Shown here one piece after another: positions 52,840 to 64,000 of a stretch of 64,000 bases of DNA. How positions within the stretch are numbered: position 1 is the stretch's first letter; each line of letters begins with the position of its first letter. Under the pieces are notes generated by a model. The model had not been told where the DNA came from. It saw only the letters and a program-made list of their open reading frames with translations, and searched no databases. The position numbers and the translations under genes were made by a program. This DNA comes from Varroa destructor (Eukaryota; Arthropoda; Arachnida; Mesostigmata; Varroidae), in contig NW_019211457.1 of assembly GCF_002443255.2 (NCBI RefSeq), forward strand, positions 22,635,709 through 22,699,708, in the 5' to 3' direction.

Positions 52840-54514
52840 GTACGCTGGTGCCACTGGCGCGGGCCCTGTTGACACTTCAGTGTTGCGAAGTCTTGCGTCG
52901 AACTAAATAACGATGTCGTCGATTGAAATGCGAATCTGTCCGCGCTTTTCAATAGCAATTCGATTTGTTTTCAGTGGCAAGCTTCAAAAAGATTTATATC
53001 TGTATCTGAGCTGACCTACAGTCGTTTCGAGCAAAAGTGCTATGACTTAGTGTGTCCACTTGGTAAATACATGAACACTACTTATTGCACCTAATTATAT
53101 ATATAATTAATGTCCCGTAATACGCTTAAATCGAGTATTTTCATTTGCGCATTCGAACTCTTAGACGAAGGGTTAAAAGCACGTAGCTCACTGTGTCAGC
53201 GCCGCATTTTACAACCATAATCTTGTATTTTGCTTTGGTCAGCGAATCGCAAATTTTCGTTATTCATGGCTGTCTCTGTTGTTACCGTGGTTGATGTCAA
53301 AACTAGTGGACGGGACGGATCTTCCTCGCGATTTATCGGCTCCCCAAGCGGTCATAGACTACAATCAAAACTAGTGTGGTACTTAGACATAAAAAGAAAG
53401 AAAGCATAGGCAGTAAAGGCACGCTATATCACTCTTCAGTCTTAGTATCAACCCATGTCAACACGCTGATCGGAAAAACTAGCGGACTAACTGGCTGCTC
53501 TATGTGGAACCAGTTAAATTCGGACTCCTATGCAAAGCGATGGAAGGCCTCTGGTGCCATGGCCCATAAAAAGTGCTCATTTAAGCGTGTTTTCTTCGTC
53601 ATTGAACTTAACGTCATCAGCCAAAAACACGCATTTCCCCAGTGAGTTAGCGCTACGAATGGCTTCTTGCTGTTTCTGTTGGAATTAGAGGAACCACTTG
53701 GATGCTCTGGAGGTAGACTTTGTTCACAATAGACTATCGCGGATAGTTAGAAAACAGGTATTAACTAAAACACATACTATCCGCAGTATTCACTCACGAT
53801 CACTTCGGTATGTTTGCACGAATGAGCACTGCACAAACTCTTAATAGCAGTACTAGCTACTATTAATGCACGATCGTATTGGACGATTAATGCCTGTCTG
53901 ATTAGCAAAAAGGTGAGACTGCGTTTGCTGTCATGGACGTGCAAGTCGTGCTAGCCGTTGAGGCGAAGGTAAAGCCCCTCATTGTTCTATTCATAGAAGC
54001 CAACTCGTGGAAGCAAATATGCGATTGTACAAGAGGTGCAACAGCTGGAAGTAAGAATTATTGAGCTACTATAGAACGCAAAAGAAGATGGCGGCCAATG
54101 AATATGGCATGCTCAAATAGGCACGTGACTTTCTATATAAAGCACAGGCATAGATATGCCACTTACACATGCCAAGCCTGCTTTTGTTAATATAAGCTAG
54201 TTTATTTTATTTTATATATTTAGTTTAACTAGAGGTTACTACAGGTAACCTTTCAAGCATAAGACTGATACGTAAAGCTCGTAGGAAAAAACAAACAAGT
54301 TCTTTTTATTTAATTCCCTAATGCTCTATTATAATACTGTATACGCGAATATGTCGTGCGATAAGTATGAATCTACTATGAATAAACCAGCGTAAAAGCA
54401 TTATCGAACCAGCTTTCAATTTGTATGTTGTGAACTCGTCTCATGAAAACTATCGCGACCATATTGCAAAATGAAACGATCTAATTTGCGTTATTTTCGT
54501 TGGATTATTTTCAG
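52840..54514 (+). other. ROR intron between Frizzled and kringle exons (1675 bp)
   Basis: A phase-1 intron, GTACGC to TTTCAG. An open frame at 53376-53645 has no recognisable domain and no splice sites that would fit it as an extra exon. Nothing else was seen. Confidence 0.9.
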
Positions 54515-54745
54515 ATCAACACTGCTATGAGGGTAATGGTGAGTCCTATCGAGGCTCGGTCTCAATGAGCATTTCCGGGCATCCCTGCCAACCCTGGCAT
54601 CACCAAATCCTCTATTCACGGGTGACCGCCCATGAAGGCATTCTCGGAGGACATTCATACTGCAGGAACCCTGATGGGTCCAGAGTTGGACCATGGTGCT
54701 TCACTGAAGTCGGTGGCAAAGAGGCTTGTAACATCCCGAAATGTG
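54515..54745 (+). CDS. Ror: ROR receptor tyrosine kinase, exon E: kringle domain
   Basis: One exon codes for a complete kringle of about 77 residues. The acceptor is TTATTTTCAG and the donor is AAATGTG|GTACGT. It is phase 1 on both sides, so it is a symmetric exon that could be skipped without a frameshift. The six kringle cysteines are all present: HCYE, HPCQPW, SYCRNP, PWCF, EACNIP and PKC. YRGSVS, CQPW, GGHSYCRNPDG and PWCFT are the hallmarks. Among receptor kinases, a single kringle between a Frizzled CRD and the membrane is diagnostic of ROR (and of some invertebrate MuSK-like relatives). Confidence 0.96.
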
Positions 54746-54998
54746 GTACGTATTGGGCATACATAGATTACCACCTAGTTGGCAATATTTAAGCATATCG
54801 CCGACTGTAATTTACGTTTTGTGTAATTATTATTGGTGAACGCAAAAAAACAAGCGAAAATATTGTATATTAGACTATGAGTTGCCCTCGATGATGTCTA
54901 ATGGATTCGTTACTCCTTATTAGAACGCATTTCCCGTTAGTTAGTATCATAACAGATGTGTTTATCGACATTATTGTGCATGCATTCAAATTTTTCAG

Positions 54999-56197
54999 CG
55001 GATTACATGTGGCTCTACGTGGTTGTGCCGAGCGTGGCAGCTGTAGCTCTGATATCGCTTCTTGTCTCGGTATTCTGCATCAAGCGGCGCACGTCATCCA
55101 AACCTCCTCCGTCCTCACTAGTTAATAACTCGCTTCAGGCGCTTAAGGTAGCCAAGAATGGATCAGCGGCTCAGAGCAGAATCAACACGATGGAGCTGAA
55201 CAAACTTTTGCCTAGAACTCAGGTGCGAGCACCCGAGTTTCCCCTGTCATCGATCAAGTTTATCGAGGAATTAGGCGAAGGAGCGTTCGGCAAGGTCTAC
55301 CGTGGTTCAATCATAGGCTATGATTGGTTAGCAACGCAGCAGCCGACGGTGTTCAATAATCGCTTCCTGAATGGCACGCCAAATGGTGAACTGCCAGTAG
55401 CTGTCAAGACACTCAAAGAGAACGCATCACAAAAGGTTCAAGATGACTTCCATCGTGAAGCCGGCCTTATGGCTGATCTTCATCACCCGAACATTGTCTG
55501 CCTGGTCGGCGTTGTGACCAGACAAGAGCCTATGTGTCTGCTTTTTGAGTACATGGAACATGGCGACCTGCACGAGTACCTCATTGCACATTCTCCAACC
55601 CGAGCGGACTCGATCAATCAGACGTTGGAATTCGCCGATTTTCTCCATATCTGCCGTCAGATCGCCGCTGGAATGGAGTTTCTAGCAGCGCATCACTATG
55701 TGCATCGCGATTTGGCTGCACGTAACGTCCTTGTCGGTGAGAATACGACTGTGAAGATTTCGGACTTTGGACTATCTCGCGACATTTACTCGTCGGACTA
55801 TTATCGAGTACAGGCGAAGAGCCTCCTGCCGGTTCGATGGATGCCGCCGGAGGCTATCCTGTACGGCAAGTTTACAGCCGAAAGCGATGTATGGTCGTTT
55901 GGTGTCGTTATGTGGGAGGTATTCTCATACGGCTGCCAACCGTATTATGGTTACAGCAATCAAGAAGTTACCGAAATGATTCGGGCACGACAGCTACTGG
56001 CGTGTCCTGAGGAGTGCCCATCCCACGTCTATTCAATGATGGTGGAGTGTTGGCACGAGGTGTCCGCACGTCGGCCATCATTCTCTGAGCTTCATAATCG
56101 CCTCTGCACGTGGCAAACGATGCATTGTCGAAGCGTCAGCCAGGGTAGTAGGAGTCAGTCATCTACCACCAACTCGACTATGCTCAGCCAGCAGCGG
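54999..56197 (+). CDS. Ror: ROR receptor tyrosine kinase, exon F: transmembrane helix and tyrosine kinase domain
   Basis: This long exon enters in phase 1 (TTTTTCAG|CGGAT). It codes for a membrane helix (about residues 391-415, VVVPSVAAVALISLLVSVFC) with a basic stop-transfer KRR, a juxtamembrane stretch of about 60 residues, and a whole kinase domain (about 474-757). Kinase motifs, with residue numbers in the partial protein: P-loop GEGAFGKV (480), VAVK lysine (524), helix-C Glu in HREAG (541), HRDLAARN (catalytic Asp 625), DFG (Asp 643), tandem Tyr in SSDYYRVQ (655-656), SLLPVRWMPPEAI and DVWSFGVVMWE. All catalytic residues are intact, so an active kinase is predicted. The activation loop and YYGYSNQEV are ROR-like. 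If the weak donor CGG|GTTAGT is not used, translation runs on 11 codons to a stop at 56231-56233. Confidence 0.96.
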
Positions 56198-56382
56198 GTT
56201 AGTATAAATAGACAAGGAGATATATGTAGATAGTCACATATTGACATAAATCTCTCTTATATAATAGCTATATAGACAAATCGACACAAAATGGACGATG
56301 CTGTCTGTGAGTGGAAAGCTTGCACTGCGCACGTTGGTCTAGTGATCTCAACTGTTGTGTGATGTCTGCTGTTGTCTTGCAG

Positions 56383-56466
56383 AGAGCAATGGACACATCC
56401 ATGGACCGCTGTTCCACCCCAAACAGCCACGTCTACCAGCATTTAATACACGACCCTAAGGCCTAA
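56383..56466 (+). CDS. Ror: ROR receptor tyrosine kinase, exon G: predicted C-terminal tail
   Basis: This is the predicted last coding exon. The acceptor GTTGTCTTGCAG has a good pyrimidine tract, and the phase-0 frame stays open to a TAA at 56464-56466. It adds 27 residues rich in Ser, Thr, His and Asp (MDTSMDRCSTPNSHVYQH). The matching donor in the kinase exon is CGG|GTTAGT, which is weaker than the others, so the 185-bp intron may be retained in some transcripts. Retention gives a different 11-residue end. Either form is much shorter behind the kinase than vertebrate ROR1/2, with no Ser/Thr-rich or Pro-rich region. The call rests only on splice sites and frame. Confidence 0.55.
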   Translation, partial: RAMDTSMDRCSTPNSHVYQHLIHDPKA

Positions 56467-56613
56467 CAATGGAAACCTTAAATGTGGATAAGTAGGATGA
56501 CACAAAGACACGCCACAAGTGTGAACCTAAGAGCAGGCGGACTACGCCCCAGTCTTGTAGAGATACAGTGTGTCTAAAGACGAAATGTCCACAAATATGA
56601 CATGAGTTGTGCA

Positions 56614-56615
<2 letters not shown>

Positions 56616-56664
<49 letters not shown>
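56616..56664. repeat. (TA)n microsatellite in the probable ROR 3' UTR
   Basis: About 24 uninterrupted TA units, the longest simple repeat in the window, starting 150 bp after the predicted stop codon. Confidence 0.95.
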
Positions 56665-56666
<2 letters not shown>

Positions 56667-57391
56667 TAGAAAAGGCAGATTGAAGGAGAGTATTTTATTG
56701 TTGAGTGGGTGGTGGAACAAGCCTGACGCCTCCGTTCAACAACAGTATCAGCTACAATAAGTTTACATAGGCGAGTCAATACTGACCAATACAGACAGCA
56801 TCGCACTCTGCATTACGCGTACAACCTGTACTGTCCCCCGATTCACAAAAAAAAAACTACAAAAAGCATAACAGAAGGTATGAAAACAAATCATAACGGT
56901 AAAATAATGAAAGAAGAGCTTCGGCCCCACTGGCCGACGAGGACATCTCGAGCTTTACTACACACATCCAACAACCAGAACCAGTTCTAGCAGTCGCTAG
57001 CGAGCTTCGCCGAGAACACAACCAATCGTCTTGAAAAAACACAATAGCAGTATGTGCTAAATTGACCTCCACCCGTTGTAACTGTATAATTTTATCAATT
57101 ATATTGTCAGTAATAATAAGCTAAACCCATATGGCGTCGATGTGATCGGGGCAAACCAAGCTGAACTGAAAGCGAATCTCTGTCGACACATATCATCGCG
57201 TTGTCGACGGCCCTTTCGTGCTCTCCCCTATTACGGGTCTATCCTTAACGAGTATCAATACCTCTTTACTTTAAATGTTCCATAAAGCAGTAGTAAGAAT
57301 GGCACGTTTCTTCGATTACTGGCTGTATAGTTATCAACTTGAATCTTGAAAAACTTACGAATATGATTCTGCAACCAAATCACCTTATAAG

Positions 57392-57397
57392 AATAAA
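57392..57397 (+). terminator. Candidate polyadenylation signal (AATAAA)
   Basis: This is the first canonical AATAAA hexamer downstream of the ROR stop, giving a 3' UTR of about 0.95 kb if used. There is no clear GU-rich element directly after it. The later copies at 57659 and 58354 are equally possible. Confidence 0.15.
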
Positions 57398-58109
57398 CGC
57401 AGCGAAAAAAGAGTAAGTCAATCTTGGCTATCAAGAACTTCCTTATCATATATGCATATGTACACACGACCTTGAGTAAAGCTTCAGTTGAAGAAATCAA
57501 GGCAGAGGTGTCTGAAATGTGATCACAAGAGTATCTATATTATGACTACGATAAGCTAAAGCGCGAATAGTATCACACGGGTGCAATCAGAGTATCAGCA
57601 GCCAGACAATAAGTTGATTACTTAAACAACAACAGTTGCAAAGAAAATGCACCTGGACAAATAAAGAAATCATTTTTTGCACCGGGATTATCTGTTCCCT
57701 TTTGACTGACAGGGGAACCTCGGTCGAATATGTGGTCTCTTTATTCCCGCAAGCAGTGACCTAGCCAAAAATTAACCTGACCGAGAAGTTTGTCGGGAAC
57801 ATTAGATTGATATTAATTTCCGTTTTACTTACTACTGTCAGCGAACGTGCGTCTGCTACAACGAAACACGGAAATATATGACATATGATTACCTACGGGA
57901 GAGTAAAGAAACGCAAACCGTGCTCCAGGCAAGGATTAAATGGGGAGAGCGTTGGGCCGCTATAAATACGTATGTATATATGAGAGTGATCTTAACACTA
58001 AGAGTGCACACAACTATTAATTATAAATAGGACAAAAAGCAAGAAAAAGTCGTCGAAGATCAACAACTATATATGTGAAGACAAATTTACCATTAACTAG
58101 CGAAAGAAT

Positions 58110-58186
58110 ATCATCATCATCGTCATCATCATCGTCGTCATCATCATCATCATCATCATCATCATTGTCGTCGTCGTCGTCATCAC
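58110..58186. repeat. (TCA/TCG)n microsatellite
   Basis: About 25 trinucleotide units alternating between TCA and TCG blocks. They produce a poly-Ser run in one + strand frame that is not a real protein signal. Confidence 0.95.
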
Positions 58187-59758
58187 GAGATCATGGTATA
58201 AACTCCCCCGGGGACTACGCAGCGGTTACTATTATTATTATTACAACAAGCTCTTAATATATATAGATACATATAGATATATAAATGCATCAGGATGCAA
58301 AACCACGCATAAATACCATATTCTTGAGGTCGCACGAGGAAGACGAATACGAAAATAAAGACAGGATGACACTAAGGGGAATCCTATGAAAGATGCGATT
58401 TTACAAGACTGTGACAGGAGTTGATGGCAACAGAACAACGATTCATCAAAGCAAGTCTACGAAACGTTTCTTACTTACTTCAAACTGTTATTTAAGATGA
58501 GGAACAAGATAGGGGCTCAATGAAAAACCAAAAAACAAGGAGTTGAGGGCAAATTTACAACCGAAAGATTCAATTTGGCCACAACGCGGTGCATGGTTGA
58601 ACAATGGTCCTGGACAGGCAATGATGTTTTTTTTTAATCAAATGATTCATGTTAAAAGCAACAGATACCACATATATATTGCATATAAATACATCGTCGA
58701 AAACAAATCTACTCGCCATGACAAGAAAAAAAATACACCTACCAACAGTACGAATGAGAAATGCAAGTACCGAATGGAAATGCAATATACCTCGCGTAAA
58801 GCAGTCATTAGCTTAAGAAGAGCGATCGGTAAAAGAGCAGAACACTATACATCATCAAACCACCATCACGCTTGACCAGCTTGAATGAGTTTATAGGGTT
58901 ATGCAATATTCGGCGATCGCTGATGAACTGGGAGTAGTCATTGAGACAGGTACACTTGCTCATACATGAAAACACATTAAAAATCATTTTCTTATATATA
59001 TATAAGGAAAGAAAGGGCAAACGCAGCATACACAAAGAACCTCATACATACATACATCTAATTTTAGCGACGTATTGCCGTAAAGTTGTGTCTCTTTTAG
59101 GCATTGTCTCATAAGTACGCACAGCGGTAAGAACCGCTCGCTCAAAACCGGCCATGGATCTGACGGCGAAGGCACTTCAAACAGGAACTATGTTTTAAAG
59201 CTACTTGTTGTAACAGGACACAGGCATAAAAATACTATGCAGGTGTTGACTTTCAATAAAGATGACAATCCTGAACAGGTATCACTGATAACACCTATAT
59301 TAAAGTACTGAAGCGGTACAATCCCCCTCACCAATGGCAAATGGGCGATTCTGCTACTGCGAAATTATCATCTAATAATAATATTAATCATTATATGTAC
59401 TCAGTGGCACAAATTGCTTGCAGTGCAGCAGCTATTTCTTTCTATTAAATAATTAGATAATTTTATGCCGGTGGAGCCTTTTAATACATGCTAGTGATGC
59501 ATTATTTGTCAGCGGCGCTACTCTCACAGACTATTCAAGCACATACTTAATTATATTTGCACAAATTTGCCAAACGCTTGTTTTCTTCCAGCTGAGTAAG
59601 AGCAGCACGGAAAGCTATGCATTTTGTTGTCGCACCGCAAACATAACAAATGATACCGAATCGCAAAACCGGCTCGTTTTAGCTTAATCCTTATCGATAT
59701 TACACGCGCGCATACATCTGAAAAACACTAATGTAACAACGTGTATTTGCAAGGTCAC

Positions 59759-60166
59759 TCATTGGTATTTGCCACAGTTCAGCAGCAACATAATTGCATA
59801 AAAATATTCATAAAAACAAATGATCGTTGTGTCCAAACGCCGCCACACAATTCCCCGACACGCAGCGAACTGTAAAATCAGACAGGTAAACAATAACACA
59901 GTGTAAACGGGATAAACAATGAAAAACAGCAGACGACTCAGGCGAGCTGACGCTTGAATGGGAAGTGCTGAAACGCAACGTACGCGGTAAATTAATTCAT
60001 CCACAATGAACATTATTATTACTATTATCAAAATGTAAATAGTCATATAATATGCGTGAATGGCGATAATGACGTCGGAAGGAAGAAACAATAATAAATA
60101 TACTATGGCTGTATGCGCGAAATAAGAATGAGATCTGTGGCAGAACGAACTACAAGGTGAAAGCAT
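59759..60166 (-). CDS. Unassigned 135-residue membrane-type open frame
   Basis: An ATG-to-stop frame on the minus strand, very rich in Ile, Leu, Val, Phe and Tyr, with at least three predicted membrane-spanning stretches. The central stretch SARLSRLLFFIVYPVYTVLL loosely recalls the last membrane helix of Cys-loop ligand-gated channels (pattern SR..FP..F). An acceptor-like GCGTTTCAG lies just before it, so 59759-59967 could be a terminal exon. The Pro and aromatic positions do not fit the pattern well. The region is AT-rich, which favours hydrophobic codons by chance. There is no assigned function. Confidence 0.13.
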   Translation of the reverse strand: MLSPCSSFCHRSHSYFAHTAIVYLLLFLPSDVIIAIHAYYMTIYILIIVIIMFIVDELIYRVRCVSALPIQASARLSRLLFFIVYPVYTVLLFTCLILQFAACRGIVWRRLDTTIICFYEYFYAIMLLLNCGKYQ

Positions 60167-60440
60167 TCAGACAGTGAACGTTAGGTTCTCGAGGTGAAAA
60201 TTGCCTTTTCGTTAATTTTTCGTGTATGCGTGTATGTATTACCGTACTAATGTGCTCTACTAAGTAGTTCGTTACTTATTGGTTATAACAGATTCCGGTT
60301 ATGGATTTATCGTAGCCACTCACCATCTAGCTGTTGAAACCTTACATATGGTCCCTCGTTCTTCAGCCCGAGCTCTGAATAAAGATGAGATCAGCATACG
60401 AGGTATTTGAATGTCGACTGACGAGCTAGCATTGTTTTAG

Positions 60441-60511
60441 CGTGTGTACGTGTGAGTGTGGGTGGGTGGGTGTGTGCGTGTGTCTCTGTGTCTGTGTCCG
60501 TGTCCGTGTCC
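60441..60511. repeat. GT-rich degenerate repeat
   Basis: Consecutive short blocks of GTGT, GGTGG, TCTGTG and GTGTCC, a compound decayed microsatellite. Confidence 0.9.
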
Positions 60512-63500
60512 AAAGCGGCACGTCTTTGCTTCAAGCGAACTCAATAAACGAAAGTCCACGGCCTTTACCGGAATGTGCACTTGAGAGCTTTCGCACATCA
60601 CGCTAACCGAGCATGTTGGCCATTGGCAATATTGTTCTCTATGGAGCCGGCTTATTGGCTAGGCTGAGAAGGAAGTCGGTGCAGTTTTGCGTTGTATTGT
60701 AGTAAAAAATAAGGGAAAACGAAGTAAGAGGAGCTTATGAAGAGAAGCTCGCAATTTTGTAAGTATCTAGTCCCTGTGTAAAGCTATAATTAATGGTGGT
60801 ACTAATAATATTACGAAGAATAAAAACGATGGAAATGATGGTGGTCACGAGACTGATATGATATACAATGGCGATTATTACTCTTATGTATAGTGCTAAT
60901 TACACAATTGTAAGAAATGGTGTCCATGAAATCATGAAAGACGGACAGAGTATTGTGAGAGAAAACATATAAGTAGAGGGCAACGAATATTAGATTTATC
61001 CAAAAGCAGGTTACGGGCCCTATAGAAATAGACGAAACCGACAAAGGGAGTAAGTATTGATCGTAGGCCCGATGAAGATATCTAAATTCGTTATTATTAT
61101 TGCCTTTACTTCTATGGTACAGAATCTTACGCTCTCAGTACGAAATGGCTACAGCTACAAAATATGGCTAAGTCGCCGGACCAGTCAGGAAAATATATAT
61201 ATGATGAGGACTTGATGCAAATGATGGTATTGAATTGAAATAGGAATGAACTGAGAAATCCGGAAGAATAAACAAAGAAAGAATAAAATGTTTCATACTG
61301 TCTGTCTCAACTAGTGGGTATTTATTGCTCGTTAAAAAGATACTATATAGGTGATAGAACTTGTAGGTTTACAATTGTGCTAGTTGCAAAGATTTAAAGG
61401 ATTGTATTGCTGCATTGTTTACATGAACATATATTAATATAGAACATAATAATAATATAACAATATTAAAGTAATAAACTTGCAATACTCTACCGCCGAC
61501 ATTATTAAACCTAGTCGGGCGCCTTTAGAAAACCTTCGGAAAACTTAAGGCTACTTTAGAAATAAGTGTACTAGAAGTTCGTATTTGATGATCCAGAAAA
61601 TCTTATTACTTAGTCGGGTAGATGTCAAGAGATACGCGCCTCGTATAAATTAAGAAAACTTACAGCAAACATTTTAAATGTATGAACTAGCTTTACGCTG
61701 GAAGCAGTTGGCTTCTTTTGAGTATATCGCGCGCCAATATATGACAGTTGTCATATAAAGGTTTTAGCGGGAGTTCCTTTTTTCTTACGCTTAGTCCGAA
61801 TCACACTGGTATCATACAGTTCACGGTAATTATCGTATTATGATTATTCAGCAATGTTTTATAAGAATGACAACAGCCAGTGGCCTCATGAAATGAGTCA
61901 AGATGACTCTACTGAAATAGAATCCTTGATTGTAGAAAAACAGCAGTCCATCTTTTGCTAGTACCGTGCATGTTTGTACCCAGAATACGATTTTAATTTC
62001 ACAGAAGCGGCATGGATTTTTCAAAAATGTCTAACAAACAATTCAAATAATCTAGAGTATAGAAAATTCGAAAGGTGATGACTTCCGCTGCAAGGCCCCA
62101 ACAGGACCTGACAGGAGGCTGTCATTGCTTGGCGAACTAGAATATATCGATGCCGGTGTCAAGCAGTCTGGAAAGGGTTTAACAGCAGTTAGACAGACGA
62201 TCAACAAGTCTTACATACGAAGTGATTCGTCGTCTCAAACTTGACAAACTATATAACCCCTTTGTCGCTTGCACGTGTTTTAAGTGACTGCTGGAAGCAA
62301 CCCGTCTGCCACAACTCGGAAGCAACAGATCCGCAGTTAAGCATGCCCCAGACGAGTTTCCAGCCACCAAGCTAGTGGGTCTCCATGGCATAACTGTGTA
62401 TACATGCTATATGCCAAACTTTTTCCAAACGAGGGTTCTTTCATTGAACAATTAAAACTTAGTTGTCTTGTGCCCGAACGCCAGAATTACAAGTATTTTT
62501 TGGCGTACTGAATATGTTTGTCTGTTGTAGAGATACAGCACGATTTGAAAATCGCATTTTAGAATATTTATATAACATTCGCTGACCACAATGAGGACGA
62601 GCTTACTTTGCCTCGAGCCTTATTTAGCTCTTGGCTTAAAATCCGTTCTGCTAGAACCAAACTACATGACCTACGTCTAGAGCGTTCACTGGAAGCCATA
62701 TGAAATTATTCAGCTCATCCTGATTGCAGAAATGATTAGTAGACACATAACTGCAAATCTGTCATTTGTTAGCCGTCGTCGACTATAGAAACGAACGGGA
62801 ACTTTTGAACGTTCGATTGCTACACCGGTAGCCTTCTCCGGCCGTAAAAGGTCGACACTTGAAACAAAATTTTTAAGGGCATTACGACACCTTTTATTTC
62901 CGACATGTGTGAATTAACATTTCCATTCCAAATGTATTACTGTCTGTAAACTACTGTTTACCACAACAAAAGGCACAAGTCCTACAATTTCTACTGCTCC
63001 AAGTATTATCACATGAGAGGATGTCCGTCCAAGTTTTGATGCTGTCTAGCTTTTTTACCCCGACCATAACCCGCATTACGCACTTATCGGTCAGAGCGCA
63101 ACTAACCGGCCGGAGAGCGTGGCCTTCGGAACATTATTTTTAAGCCATGCATAATTTTTAGAAGTAAATATAATACCTGTAAAGTGTGTGCTTTCTATAT
63201 TTAACTTGAATACGAAGTATGTGGTATAAAAATTTCACATATTATAAAACTGGTACATAGATGTTCCCTTGTGAAGCTGCGTTTTATCATTTTAAATTAG
63301 AAAAAAATATATGTGTCGTCAGCATCAATAGAACCACATAGTATGTTTCTTCACTAGTTGACAAGATTGCTCCTAAATATTATAACTTATTTACGCTATT
63401 TTGTTAATGGCTTCGATCTGAATTACCCAATAAATCAAACGTCTACTTGTGGTCATTGCATTTGGTTTTCCGGCACCGTGTGGTTAACCATGAATTAACC

Positions 63501-64000
63501 ACTACTAGCTGCAAAAATTCCAGGGTATCTTAATGTCTGAAGTGTTTGGCAACTGAAATCGACTTGATAAAAATATGTGCTCAAACTGTTAGCAGATTGA
63601 CGAGGTAACACTTTAGATAACAACTTATCAGCCGTCCGCTACTGAATTGTATTTTTCTACTGCTAGAAAGAACATAACTACAACTGCAGAATAAGAGAGC
63701 GATTTTCCGTCAAAGCCATTATTAAGATCATTTTTTCTAGTTGAAATCTATCCTGATGCTGTGTCAATTTTTTTATACTGCTTTGCAAAAAGTGATTCGG
63801 TTTTTGAAAAACGCACATCAAAAATATGTATGCGCATTATGCGATTAACTAGATACGCAAAAAGAAGAGGTTACTCTAGTATCACGAACACAAAAAAAGG
63901 GAGGCTAAAAACTTGTTGAGTGTTTAAATTCTCCCCAATCAATTGGCATTTTTAATGTAACCTATTTCATGTGATGAGAAACATGCAGAGCCCTGATCGT

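Larger units (their letters stand above)
56467..64000. other. Probable 3' UTR and downstream DNA without a supported gene
   Basis: After the predicted TAA there is a (TA)n tract at 56616-56664, then AT-rich sequence with AATAAA hexamers at 57392, 57659 and 58354, any of which could serve as a polyadenylation signal. Further on are (TCA)n at 58110-58186 and a GT-rich tract at 60441-60511. Apart from the unassigned minus-strand frame at 59759-60166, I see no coding region up to the end of the window. Confidence 0.5.

Noticed and set aside
53376..53645. Open frame in the intron between the Frizzled and kringle exons as a possible extra cassette
   Set aside because: The exons on both sides already join in phase into a normal CRD-kringle boundary, and the frame lacks cysteine-domain features and fitting splice sites.
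58075..58257. Poly-Ser open frame
   Set aside because: It is produced by the TCA/TCG microsatellite and has no coding context.

Overview
The window looks like metazoan nuclear DNA, most likely from an arthropod. It is moderately AT-rich, full of microsatellites, and has no operons or prokaryotic signals. Exons are short and bounded by GT-AG introns from about 0.2 to 11 kb. A chelicerate or mite is a plausible source, but that is a guess from protein character and genome texture. No RNA gene was recognised.

The one gene I can assign with confidence is a ROR-family receptor tyrosine kinase on the + strand, spread over 30144-56466. Seven coding exons were assembled by hand from splice signals, and every junction keeps the reading frame. 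In order they encode an immunoglobulin domain, a Pro/Gly-rich linker, a Frizzled-type cysteine-rich domain split over two exons, a kringle, a transmembrane helix with a complete tyrosine kinase domain, and a short C-terminal tail. Together they give about 814 residues. This is the domain order of ROR receptors, Wnt5-type co-receptors at the plasma membrane. The signal peptide and 5' UTR are not securely located. A candidate signal-peptide exon with the right splice phase lies at 17653-17854.

Region by region: 1-30143 is mostly non-coding (intergenic and/or first introns). It holds microsatellites, several inverted repeats, two weak exon candidates (16001-16139 and 17653-17854), and a 36-bp near-copy of part of the Ig exon at 28847-28882. 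Next, 30144-40556 holds the Ig and linker exons with a 10-kb intron between them. The 11.2-kb intron at 40557-51801 carries a decayed reverse-transcriptase fragment with a YADD box at 42683-42886 on the minus strand. The region 51802-56466 is the compact 3' half of the gene, coding for CRD, kringle, membrane segment and kinase. Finally, 56467-64000 is probable 3' UTR followed by intergenic DNA, with a long (TA)n tract, a (TCA)n tract and one unassigned membrane-type open frame on the minus strand.

I see no sign of a multi-gene system. The more unusual points are the micro-duplicated Ig segment, the predicted two-way C-terminus of the receptor, its canonical kinase motifs (unlike vertebrate ROR1/2), and a few structured inverted repeats in the upstream DNA.
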